DNA of 6,110 nucleotides from Candidatus Aminicenantota bacterium (GTDB lineage Bacteria; Acidobacteriota; Aminicenantia; Aminicenantales; Saccharicenantaceae), in the NCBI GenBank assembly GCA_026393955.1, contig JAPKZE010000312.1:1-6110 (forward strand), in the 5' to 3' direction. The notes below the pieces were generated by a model, which was not told the DNA's origin, searched no databases, and saw nothing but the letters and a program-made list of their open reading frames with translations. The position numbers and the translations under genes were made by a program. Below are positions 1 to 6,076 of this stretch, piece by piece. Position 1 is the stretch's first letter. Each line of letters opens with the position of its first letter.

Positions 1-1823
1 ACGGGCTAATCTCCCTGGAAGGCGTCTATGTTGCCCCGACAAACGTGCCCAATCCCGCGACCGTGACCATCACGGCGACCGCCGCCTCGGACTCGACGAA
101 ATCCGGCACGGTCTCGGTGACTGTCCAGACGGGCTCCTCCATCAGCGTGGTCATCGCCGGAAGCGGCTCCCGGGTGACCGTCCGGACCTTCGGGTCGCGC
201 CAATTTTCGGCCGCGGTGACCGGGACGTCGAACACGGCCGTCGCCTGGAAGGTCAACGGAATTATCGGCGGCTCGGCCGTCACGGGCACGATCACCCCGG
301 CAGGGCTCTATTATGCCCCTCACTCTGCGCCGGTCTCGACGTCGGCCAACTACGAAGACAAGACAACGGAGGTCCTCGTAACGGCGGCTTCCCAGGCCGA
401 CGGGACGGCCGCGGATTCTGTCATCGTCGTCCCCACTCCGATCCAGAGGGCCCACTTTCCCGCCCCCGTCCCCTTGGGGACATCCGGGGGGAACGCCCAG
501 GACATCTCGACCTCGGGCAACGGGACCTACTGCTGCAGCGGCACGATCGGCTCTCTGGTCAGCCGCGGCGGAAAGCTGTACATCCTGAGCAATAACCACG
601 TCCTGGCCCGGAGCGACCTGGCCGTGCTCGGGGAGGACATCATCCAGCCCGGGCTTGTCGGCAACAATTGTACCGCGATGGGGACGGTCACGGCCGCCAT
701 CCTGTCCCAGTTCTTCAACCTGGAAGACGACCCCCGCCCGAACGTGGATGCGGCTCTGGCCGAGATCGTGCTTGGCGCCGTCGACCCCCTGGGGACCATC
801 GTCCAGCTCGGCGGGACGGCCATCGGGGACGAGCCGACGGACGGCACGCCCAATCCGGGCCCCGGCGTGGCCCCGACCATCGGCCGGAAAGTCGCCAAGA
901 GCGGTGCCGCGACCGGCCTGACCTGCGGCACCATCCTGTCCATCGACACCACGATCTACGTCGAGTACCGGAAGGGCTGCAACACGGGATCCACGTACGT
1001 CTGCGACTTCACGGACCAGATCACGATCGCCGACGCAGGCTTCAGCGCGGAGGGCGATTCCGGCTCCCTGGTCGTCACCCAGGACACGGCCGACCCGGTG
1101 GGGCTGCTGTTCGCCGGGACGTCGACGGAGACGGTCGCCAGCCCCGTATCCGTCATCCTGCAGCAGCTCGCCGACAAGGACACCGGGGAACGGCTCGTCT
1201 TCGCCGGAGACGGCGCGGTCGGCCCGCACGCCGTGGCCGCCTGCGCGATCGTCCAGCCGGCCCCAGCCCTAGCCTTCGGCATGGAAGGCGTCGTCCTCTC
1301 GGCCGGGGACCGGCAGGCGGCTGCCCATGTGCGTGACGCCCACGCCGATGAGCTGCTGGGCCATGCGGAGGTCCTGGCCCTGGGCGTGGGGCTGAGCTAC
1401 GACCGCCCCGGCGAGCCGGCCATCCTTCTTTTCGTCGGCCGGGGGACGTCGCGCGGAAACCTCCCTGTGTCGGTCGACGGCATCCCCACGCGGATCATCG
1501 AGGTGGACTCGATGCGGTCGAGAGGCCTTCTCACGGCGGGGGAAAGCGATTTGGCCGAACGGTCTGGCGACTCCCTCCGGTTCGCTTATCCGATCTCCGA
1601 ATCGGAAGTGGAACGGGCCCGGACCGTCCACCGCGCCCGGGCGGCCGGACTTATGAAACAGCGCGGCGTCCAGGGCGTCGGCATCTCCTCGAGCGCGGAC
1701 GCGCCGGGCGAAGCGGCCCTCATCGTCTTCGTCCTCAAGGGCGCACCGCGCGACCCCATCCCGCCGGTCATCGACGGCCTGCGGACGCGGGTTCGCGAAA
1801 CCGCCCGGTTCCGGGCGAAGTGA
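1..1823 (+). CDS. Secreted Ig-like domain / trypsin-fold serine peptidase with duplicated C-terminal module (5' partial)
   Basis: The frame is open from base 3 to the TGA at 1821-1823 (606 codons; residues numbered from base 3), so the start lies outside the window. Residues 1-41 are the end of one bacterial Ig-like domain (GVYVAP, then a VTITAT strand). Residues 46-143 are a complete second one, with core Trp82 and the matching GLYYAP at 101-106. Residues about 150-409 form a chymotrypsin-fold peptidase resembling the bacterial Nal1-like group: His199 in SNNHVLA, Asp249 in NVDAALAE, Ser353 in EGDSGS, and KSGAATGLTCGTI at 299-311. The triad is intact, so activity is likely. Residues 439-504 and 538-604 are two copies of a small alpha/beta module (GVG, then a hydrophobic FV strand, then DG and TR). 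Seven cysteines lie at 177, 178, 223, 308, 326, 334 and 414, so disulfides are possible. Ig-like domains suggest export or surface display; the substrate is unknown. The fold is secure, the exact family less so. Confidence 0.9.
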   Translation, partial: GLISLEGVYVAPTNVPNPATVTITATAASDSTKSGTVSVTVQTGSSISVVIAGSGSRVTVRTFGSRQFSAAVTGTSNTAVAWKVNGIIGGSAVTGTITPAGLYYAPHSAPVSTSANYEDKTTEVLVTAASQADGTAADSVIVVPTPIQRAHFPAPVPLGTSGGNAQDISTSGNGTYCCSGTIGSLVSRGGKLYILSNNHVLARSDLAVLGEDIIQPGLVGNNCTAMGTVTAAILSQFFNLEDDPRPNVDAALAEIVLGAVDPLGTIVQLGGTAIGDEPTDGTPNPGPGVAPTIGRKVAKSGAATGLTCGTILSIDTTIYVEYRKGCNTGSTYVCDFTDQITIADAGFSAEGDSGSLVVTQDTADPVGLLFAGTSTETVASPVSVILQQLADKDTGERLVFAGDGAVGPHAVAACAIVQPAPALAFGMEGVVLSAGDRQAAAHVRDAHADELLGHAEVLALGVGLSYDRPGEPAILLFVGRGTSRGNLPVSVDGIPTRIIEVDSMRSRGLLTAGESDLAERSGDSLRFAYPISESEVERARTVHRARAAGLMKQRGVQGVGISSSADAPGEAALIVFVLKGAPRDPIPPVIDGLRTRVRETARFRAK

Positions 1824-1857
1824 GGGCCGTCCGGCGGGCGCGGCCCTATTTTTCTTT
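1823..1857 (+). terminator. Rho-independent terminator of the Ig/protease gene
   Basis: A perfect 7-bp inverted repeat pairs AGGGCCG (1823-1829) with CGGCCCT (1841-1847) around an 11-base GC-rich loop. It is followed on the plus strand by ATTTTTCTTT (1848-1857). The stem begins on the last base of the protease stop codon. It overlaps the stop of the convergent minus-strand gene (TAG, 1846-1848), and the T-tract is the complement of that gene's last Lys-Glu-Lys codons. On the minus strand the stem is followed by CACTTCG rather than a T-run, so it should terminate rightward transcription only. Confidence 0.8.
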
Positions 1858-2841
1858 CCCGAAGTCCTTGTCGAAGGACACCTTGGACGGCGAGAAGTTC
1901 ATGGCCCGGACGAACTCGAGCGCTTCCTTGGCCCCGAATTCGCGGTCCATGGCGTTGTCCTCCCACTCGACCGAGAGCGGGCCGTCGTAGCCGGCGGCGT
2001 TGAGCTCGCGGAGGACGGCGTCGAAGTCGACGTCGCCGTGGCCGAGCGAGCGGAAGTTCCAGCCGCGCCGGACGTCGCCGAAAGGCAGGAACGAGCCGAG
2101 GAGGCCGGCCCGGCCGTCGAGGGTCACGGCCACGTCCTTCATGTGGACGTGGTAGATGCGATCGGCGAAATCGCGGATGAACAGGTGCGGCTCGATGCCT
2201 TGCCAGACGAGGTGGCTCGGGTCGAAGTTGAGCCCCAGGGCCAGCCGGCCGTTGAAGGTGTCGAGCAGGCGCCGGGTCGTGTAGACGTCGAAGGCGATCT
2301 CGGTCGGGTGGACCTCCAGGGCGAACTTGACGCCCTGCTCGTCGAACTCGTCGAGGATGGGCGACCAGAGGGCCAGGATCTTCTGGAAGCCGGCTTCGAC
2401 CATCTCCTCGGTCGTCGTGGGGAAGGAGTACCAGGCCTTCCAGATGGGCGAGCCCATGAAGCCATTGACGACATAACAGCCCATATTGCGGGCCGCCCGG
2501 GCGGCGGACTTCATCTCGTCGGCGGCCCACTTGCGCAAGGCCTCGGGCTTGCCCTTGACGGCGTCGGGGGCAAAGCCGTCCAGGCGCGGCTCGTACTCGT
2601 CGCCGACGCACTGGCCGGCGAGATGGGCGCCGAGCGCCCAGCATTTCAGGCCGTGCTTGTCGAGGATGCGCTTCCGGTCGCGGACATAGGCCGGGTCGGC
2701 CGCGGCCTTGCGGACGTCCATGTGGTCGCCCCAGCAGGCGATCTCCAGGCCGTCGTAGCCCCAGGCCTTGGCCTTTCTGCAGACCTCTTCGAACGGCAGG
2801 TCGGCCCACTGGCCGGTGAACAGGGTAACTGGTCTCGCCAT
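1846..2841 (-). CDS. Sugar phosphate isomerase/epimerase-like TIM barrel (AP endonuclease 2 / xylose isomerase-like fold)
   Basis: The 331-residue protein has the (beta/alpha)8 pattern of Pfam AP_endonuc_2, and its length is usual for the group. Likely metal ligands at strand ends are Glu176 (LEVHP), Asp207 with His210 (NFDPSH), His233 (HVHMKD) and Glu292 (VEWED), matching the Glu/Asp/His/Glu set of tagatose-epimerase-like enzymes. GHGDVDF at 267-273 is also typical. Relatives isomerise, epimerise or dehydrate sugars, ketoses and inositols in the cytoplasm with a divalent metal. There is no signal peptide. The ATG at 2841 is chosen because AAGGAGG stands 5 bases before it and the conserved barrel starts there (MARPVTLFTG). 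It lies 14 bases after the oxidoreductase stop, so the two are probably co-translated and act on the same substrate series. It could equally be an IolE-like dehydratase, a 3-keto-sugar lyase or an epimerase; sequence alone does not separate these. Confidence 0.9.
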   Translation of the reverse strand: MARPVTLFTGQWADLPFEEVCRKAKAWGYDGLEIACWGDHMDVRKAAADPAYVRDRKRILDKHGLKCWALGAHLAGQCVGDEYEPRLDGFAPDAVKGKPEALRKWAADEMKSAARAARNMGCYVVNGFMGSPIWKAWYSFPTTTEEMVEAGFQKILALWSPILDEFDEQGVKFALEVHPTEIAFDVYTTRRLLDTFNGRLALGLNFDPSHLVWQGIEPHLFIRDFADRIYHVHMKDVAVTLDGRAGLLGSFLPFGDVRRGWNFRSLGHGDVDFDAVLRELNAAGYDGPLSVEWEDNAMDREFGAKEALEFVRAMNFSPSKVSFDKDFGKEK

Positions 2842-2846
2842 CGATT

Positions 2847-2853
2847 CCTCCTT
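2847..2853 (-). promoter_or_regulatory. Ribosome binding site of the TIM-barrel gene
   Basis: Read on the minus strand this is AAGGAGG, a full match to the anti-Shine-Dalgarno sequence, five bases before the ATG at 2841. It decides the start against an in-frame ATG at 2859, which would add MKKEES and would put this site inside the coding region. Confidence 0.85.
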
Positions 2854-2855
2854 CT

Positions 2856-4034
2856 TCATGTCCCCATCTCTACCCAAACAGAGCCGCGGGCGGAGCTCTC
2901 GACGCAGCTCTCGATGTAGCGGACGCCCCGGACGCCGTCGTCGACGTTCGGGAAGTCGAGGCCGGCCGGAGCGAGCGGCTCGCCGCGGAGCTTCTTCGCG
3001 AGCGCGGCGAGATAGGTCGCATAGACGTTGGCGAAGCATTCGAAATAGCCTTCGGGGTGGCCCGACGGGAGGCGCGAGAGCGACTGAGCTCGCAGCGACA
3101 TGGGGTCGCGGCCGCGCGAGATCATGCCGGTCGGACGGTCGAGGAACGAGACGCGGGCCGTGTTGGGCGTCTCCTGGAACCACTCGACGGCGCCCTTGGT
3201 GCCGTAGATGCGCAGGCGCAGGGCGTTGTCGTGGCCGGCGGCGATCTGGGAGCTCCAGTAGACGCCCCGGGCCCCGCCCTTGAAGTTGACCAGGACGGTG
3301 GCGTTGTCGTCGAGGGGCCTTCCCGGGCCGAAGCGATCGAGGCGGGCGCAGAGCGACTCCATCTCGAGGCCGGTCATGTAGGCGGCCATGAACTCGATGT
3401 GGCTGCCGATGTCGCCGACGCAGTTTGAGCCGCCGGCCAGCTTGGGGTCCGTCCGCCAGGCGGCCTGCTTCTGGCCCGTGTCCTCGAGCTTGGCGGCCAG
3501 CCACTCCTGGGGGTACTCGCCGTTGACGAAGCGGATCTCGCCGATCTCCCCGGCCGCGATCAAGTCGCGGAGATGCTTGACGACGGGGTAGCCCGAATAG
3601 GCGTAGGTGACGCAGAAGAGGAGCCCGGTCTCGCGGACGAGACAGGCCAGCTCGGCGGCGGCGGTCGAGCTCGTGGCCAGCGGCTTCTCGCAGACGACGG
3701 AAAAGCCGTGCTCGAGGGCCAGCTTGGCGGCGGGATAGTGGGTGCTGTTCGGGGTGACGATGATGAGGAAGTCGGGCCGGTCGTGCCGCTGCGACTCGCC
3801 GTGGATCATTTCTGTGAACGTCCGGTAGAGGCGTTCCTTCGGGAGGCCGAGCGCGTCCCCCGTGGCCAGGGTGTTCTCGTAGCTCTGCGAGAAGGCGCCG
3901 CAGACGATCTCGGCCTGGCCGTCCATGGCGAGGGCCTTGCGGTGGACGTCACCGATGAACGCGCCCTGGCCGCCGCCGATCATGCCGTAGCGGAGCTTGG
4001 GCGAACTCGCCCCGGACGCCTGTCCTTCGATCAT
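2856..4034 (-). CDS. Gfo/Idh/MocA family NAD(P)-dependent oxidoreductase
   Basis: The 392-residue protein has a typical two-domain layout for this family. An N-terminal Rossmann fold carries the dinucleotide loop GMIGGGQGAFIG (17-28), VTPNSTHY (93-100) and the family EKP motif (Glu116-Lys117-Pro118). The C-terminal alpha/beta substrate domain follows, with GDIGSHIEF at 207-215. Lys117, Asp208 and His212 are the expected catalytic residues, so it should be active. Relatives oxidise a ring hydroxyl of a sugar, inositol or glycoside with NAD(P)+, or run the reverse. AAWRTDPKLAGGSNCVGDIG places it near inositol- and 3-keto-sugar-type members rather than glucose-fructose oxidoreductase; this is recognition, not a search. 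It has no signal peptide and is probably cytoplasmic. The ATG at 4034 follows GGGAGG by six bases. Its TGA (2856-2858) overlaps an ATG in ATGA fashion, 14 bases before the TIM-barrel start. The pairing suggests oxidation followed by isomerisation, elimination or epimerisation. Confidence 0.93.
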   Translation of the reverse strand: MIEGQASGASSPKLRYGMIGGGQGAFIGDVHRKALAMDGQAEIVCGAFSQSYENTLATGDALGLPKERLYRTFTEMIHGESQRHDRPDFLIIVTPNSTHYPAAKLALEHGFSVVCEKPLATSSTAAAELACLVRETGLLFCVTYAYSGYPVVKHLRDLIAAGEIGEIRFVNGEYPQEWLAAKLEDTGQKQAAWRTDPKLAGGSNCVGDIGSHIEFMAAYMTGLEMESLCARLDRFGPGRPLDDNATVLVNFKGGARGVYWSSQIAAGHDNALRLRIYGTKGAVEWFQETPNTARVSFLDRPTGMISRGRDPMSLRAQSLSRLPSGHPEGYFECFANVYATYLAALAKKLRGEPLAPAGLDFPNVDDGVRGVRYIESCVESSARGSVWVEMGT

Positions 4035-4040
4035 GTCATG

Positions 4041-4046
4041 CCTCCC
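4041..4046 (-). promoter_or_regulatory. Ribosome binding site of the Gfo/Idh gene
   Basis: On the minus strand GGGAGG lies six bases before the ATG at 4034. Another ATG at 4039 is only one base away and reads Met-Thr-stop, so 4034 is the start. CCCA (4051-4054) could pair with TGGG (4044-4047) across three bases and partly cover this site, a weak 4-bp stem. Confidence 0.7.
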
Positions 4047-4084
4047 AAGATGGGGTCAAACCTACACCTTTTTAGTTTTCCGCT

Positions 4085-4103
4085 AGAAGCTCTCGCAGCT
4101 TCT
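4085..4103. repeat. Perfect inverted repeat / hairpin after the HEAT gene
   Basis: AGAAGCT (4085-4091) and AGCTTCT (4097-4103) are perfect complements around the five-base loop CTCGC. The hairpin starts four bases beyond the HEAT stop. On the minus strand it is followed by AGCGGAAAACTAAAAAGG with no U-tract, so it does not look like a terminator for that operon. On the plus strand it is followed by TTGTTTATTT, so it could weakly stop antisense transcription. It may otherwise be an mRNA-stability or processing stem, or part of a small repeat element. Confidence 0.6.
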
Positions 4104-4107
4104 TTGT

Positions 4108-6063
4108 TTATTTCAAGGAGCGGCGGATGCGGTCCGCGGCGAGCTTGGCCTCGGCGGTCACCGTGGGGTCCGAGAGCAGCGATTCGGCCGTCTTCAGGGC
4201 GGTGACGCACGGGAATCGGCCGAGAAGCCCTAGGATGAGAAGCTTCTCCTCGGTCCGCGTCGCGAGGGCCAGGACCTTGAGGAGGTCGGCCGCGGCGGCC
4301 TCGGGCAACCGGTTGGGCTCGAGCCCGATCATGCGGATGCAAGCCCTTATGGCCAGGACGCGGTGATTGAAAACGAGAGCGGTCCGGGCGATCTCGAGAA
4401 CATCATCGCGCGCGGCGACGGTCGGCCAATCGGCGAGGGCCCGGACGGCCGCGTCGACGACCGTCCCGTCGGGATCCCCGAGGGCGGCCCGGACCATGGC
4501 CAGGGCCGAATCGTCGCCGATCTTTCCCAGGACGCGCAGCAGGTCCGCTCTTTTCTTTGGATCCTTTTCGGCGCCGAGCCGGGCCTTGACCTCGCCGGCG
4601 CGGGCCAGCTCCTGCGGGTTCGTCCGGGCGACCGCCGCGACCGTATCCTGCATCGTCTCGCGAGCCGTTTCATCTTCGAGCCCGCTCAGGAGATCGAGGA
4701 GGGCGGGGATGTCGGCTTGGACTCCCAGCGTCCGGAGTGCGGCCGCGGCCCGCGCCTGGAGGGCCGGCGAACCCGACGCGACCAGGCCCATGAGGACGGG
4801 CTTGGCCGCGCCGAGGCGCCTGGCGCTCGCGGCCTGGACGAGCTCGGCCTTGACCGCGTCGTCCGTGGCCTTGGCCAGATGTTCGAGGACCGCCGTGTCG
4901 ACGTCGAGGCCCTTCATCCGGGCCAGGGCCTCCCGGGCGGCCTCCTGTTCGGGCCCGGCTGTCCGGGCCGACTTATTCGCCAGGAACAGGACCGCTTTGC
5001 CGTCGCCGGCCCAGGCGATGGACCGGAGCGCGGCCAGCCTCACGTTTAGGGACGGGCTTTCCGCGGCGGCGAGAAGCGTGGGCCTGACGGTTTCGGCCGG
5101 ATATCTCGCCAAGACGGCCGCGAGCTGGACCTGCCCGTCCTCGGGCAGGCGGGCCATAAGCTCTGTGACCCGGCCGATCTCGGCCGGACCGAACGCCGCC
5201 GGCACCATGGCCAGAGCGGGCGCATAAAGCTGGGTGTCCTTCCCGGTCAGGGCTTTGAGGATGGCGCCCTGCGCGTCGGCCCCGGCCGCGATCTTGCCTT
5301 TGAACGCGGCCTGGCGCGAGATCACGGAGACGTTAGCCGAGAAAACCTGGTCATAGACGGCCGCGGCCGCGGCCTTGTCCCCGGCGGCCCAGGAAGCCTC
5401 CGCGGCCAGCAGGAGGGCCGAGGCGATCTCGGACTTGAGAGCGGGGGCGGCCTTCCCCAGCGCGGCCGTGAGGGCCTTGACGGCCTCGGGGCCGCCGATC
5501 TTGCCCAGGGCCTTGACCGCGTCGGCGGCGATTGTCGTGTCCTTGCCCGCGGCCAGCCGCGCCAGCGCCGGCACCGCCGCCGCCGACCTTCTCGCTCCGA
5601 GCGAGAAGACGATACCGCGGCGGACGTCGCCGGCGGTCTTGTCCAGCGCCGCGACGAGAACCCCATCGGCCTCCGGCCCCGGGATCCGCTCGAGAGCGTA
5701 ACATGCGGCGTCGGTCGTCTCCGGTTTGAGCGCCAGGGCCGCCAGGACCGGGACGGCGTCGGCGCCGCCGATAAGGCTGAGCGACCGGCAGGCGGCCATC
5801 AATCCGGCCGGTGCGGGCGCGCCCTGGACGAACTTGAGCAGCGCGGCCTCTGTCTCCTTGCGGGCCGAGGCGTTGTCCTTGTGTGAGAAGACATAGGCAT
5901 GGAGGCGCATGGCGGGGCCGGTGTCGGAGGTGTCGTAGGTCTGGAGGTCCTTGAGGATGGACTCCAAAGAGTCTCCCTGCCCCGCCGCGGGGATGGCCGC
6001 GAGCGTCAGAAACGCCAGGAGAAGGAGAGCCGTGGCGGCGATCGAATAGCGCATTTTGTTCAT
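4108..6063 (-). CDS. Exported HEAT-repeat protein
   Basis: The protein is 651 residues long. Residues 1-28 are a Sec signal peptide: MNKMR, a hydrophobic core (ATALLLLAFLTLAAI), and an Ala-rich cleavage region (IPAAGQG) with no lipobox Cys, so it should be released to the periplasm or outside. The rest is Ala/Leu-rich paired helices of about 30 residues, typical of PBS-lyase/HEAT repeats. Clear units lie near 86-115, 117-142, 146-172, 177-203, 433-460, 505-530 and 535-560. AVKALGKIGGPEAVKALTAAL at 182-202 is the best example. Residues about 215-262 look more like a TPR hairpin. Such solenoids bind proteins or ligands and carry no enzyme motif; none is visible here. The ATG at 6063 is preferred over a GTG at 6078 because GAGGAG stands seven bases before it and the signal peptide follows directly. 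It precedes the sugar-enzyme pair by 73 bases and may share their transcript. Its partner is unknown. Confidence 0.88.
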   Translation of the reverse strand: MNKMRYSIAATALLLLAFLTLAAIPAAGQGDSLESILKDLQTYDTSDTGPAMRLHAYVFSHKDNASARKETEAALLKFVQGAPAPAGLMAACRSLSLIGGADAVPVLAALALKPETTDAACYALERIPGPEADGVLVAALDKTAGDVRRGIVFSLGARRSAAAVPALARLAAGKDTTIAADAVKALGKIGGPEAVKALTAALGKAAPALKSEIASALLLAAEASWAAGDKAAAAAVYDQVFSANVSVISRQAAFKGKIAAGADAQGAILKALTGKDTQLYAPALAMVPAAFGPAEIGRVTELMARLPEDGQVQLAAVLARYPAETVRPTLLAAAESPSLNVRLAALRSIAWAGDGKAVLFLANKSARTAGPEQEAAREALARMKGLDVDTAVLEHLAKATDDAVKAELVQAASARRLGAAKPVLMGLVASGSPALQARAAAALRTLGVQADIPALLDLLSGLEDETARETMQDTVAAVARTNPQELARAGEVKARLGAEKDPKKRADLLRVLGKIGDDSALAMVRAALGDPDGTVVDAAVRALADWPTVAARDDVLEIARTALVFNHRVLAIRACIRMIGLEPNRLPEAAAADLLKVLALATRTEEKLLILGLLGRFPCVTALKTAESLLSDPTVTAEAKLAADRIRRSLK

Positions 6064-6070
6064 GGTCGCT

Positions 6071-6076
6071 CTCCTC
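6071..6076 (-). promoter_or_regulatory. Ribosome binding site of the HEAT-repeat gene
   Basis: On the minus strand GAGGAG lies seven bases before the ATG at 6063. It overlaps the TGA (6075-6077) of a possible upstream frame, an arrangement usual inside operons. Confidence 0.7.

Larger units (their letters stand above)
4035..4107 (-). other. AT-rich intergenic spacer between the HEAT and oxidoreductase genes
   Basis: These 73 bases separate the HEAT stop from the oxidoreductase start. They are visibly AT-richer than the flanking genes (about 42% GC over 4056-4107 by hand count) and include the plus-strand run CTTTTTAGTTTTCC. They hold the oxidoreductase ribosome binding site and an inverted repeat listed separately. 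I see no convincing -35/-10 pair, so there is no firm internal promoter. Confidence 0.6.

Noticed and set aside
45..47. GTG at 45 as the true start of the protease gene.
   Set aside because: The frame is open to base 3 and the preceding residues (GVYVAPTN) complete an Ig-like strand matching GLYYAP downstream, so coding clearly runs in from outside.
6..1229. Long minus-strand open frame opposite the protease (about 407 codons).
   Set aside because: It is rich in Arg, Gly, Asp and Ala with no recognisable motif, and the plus strand has a full catalytic triad and Ig motifs. GC-rich genes routinely give open antisense frames.
1586..2809. Minus-strand frame of about 407 codons spanning the convergent junction.
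   Set aside because: It is an Arg/Pro-rich frame shifted against the TIM-barrel gene and antisense to the protease end; no domain is visible.
2038..2919. Plus-strand frame of about 293 codons opposite the TIM barrel.
   Set aside because: Low-complexity Ala/Gly/Val/Asp composition is typical of a complement frame; the minus strand encodes a conserved enzyme with metal ligands.
2842..3504. Far-upstream extension of the TIM-barrel frame.
   Set aside because: The extension is Arg/Ala-rich noise inside the oxidoreductase gene. The barrel and a strong ribosome binding site start at 2841.
4085..4103. Hairpin as intrinsic terminator of the HEAT gene.
   Set aside because: On the minus strand the stem is followed by an A-rich, not U-rich, tail.
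4031..4342. Minus-strand frame of about 103 codons ending at the oxidoreductase start.
   Set aside because: It overlaps the 3' end of the HEAT gene out of frame, is rich in Arg, Pro and Gly, and has no domain. The ATGA overlap at its end is likely chance.
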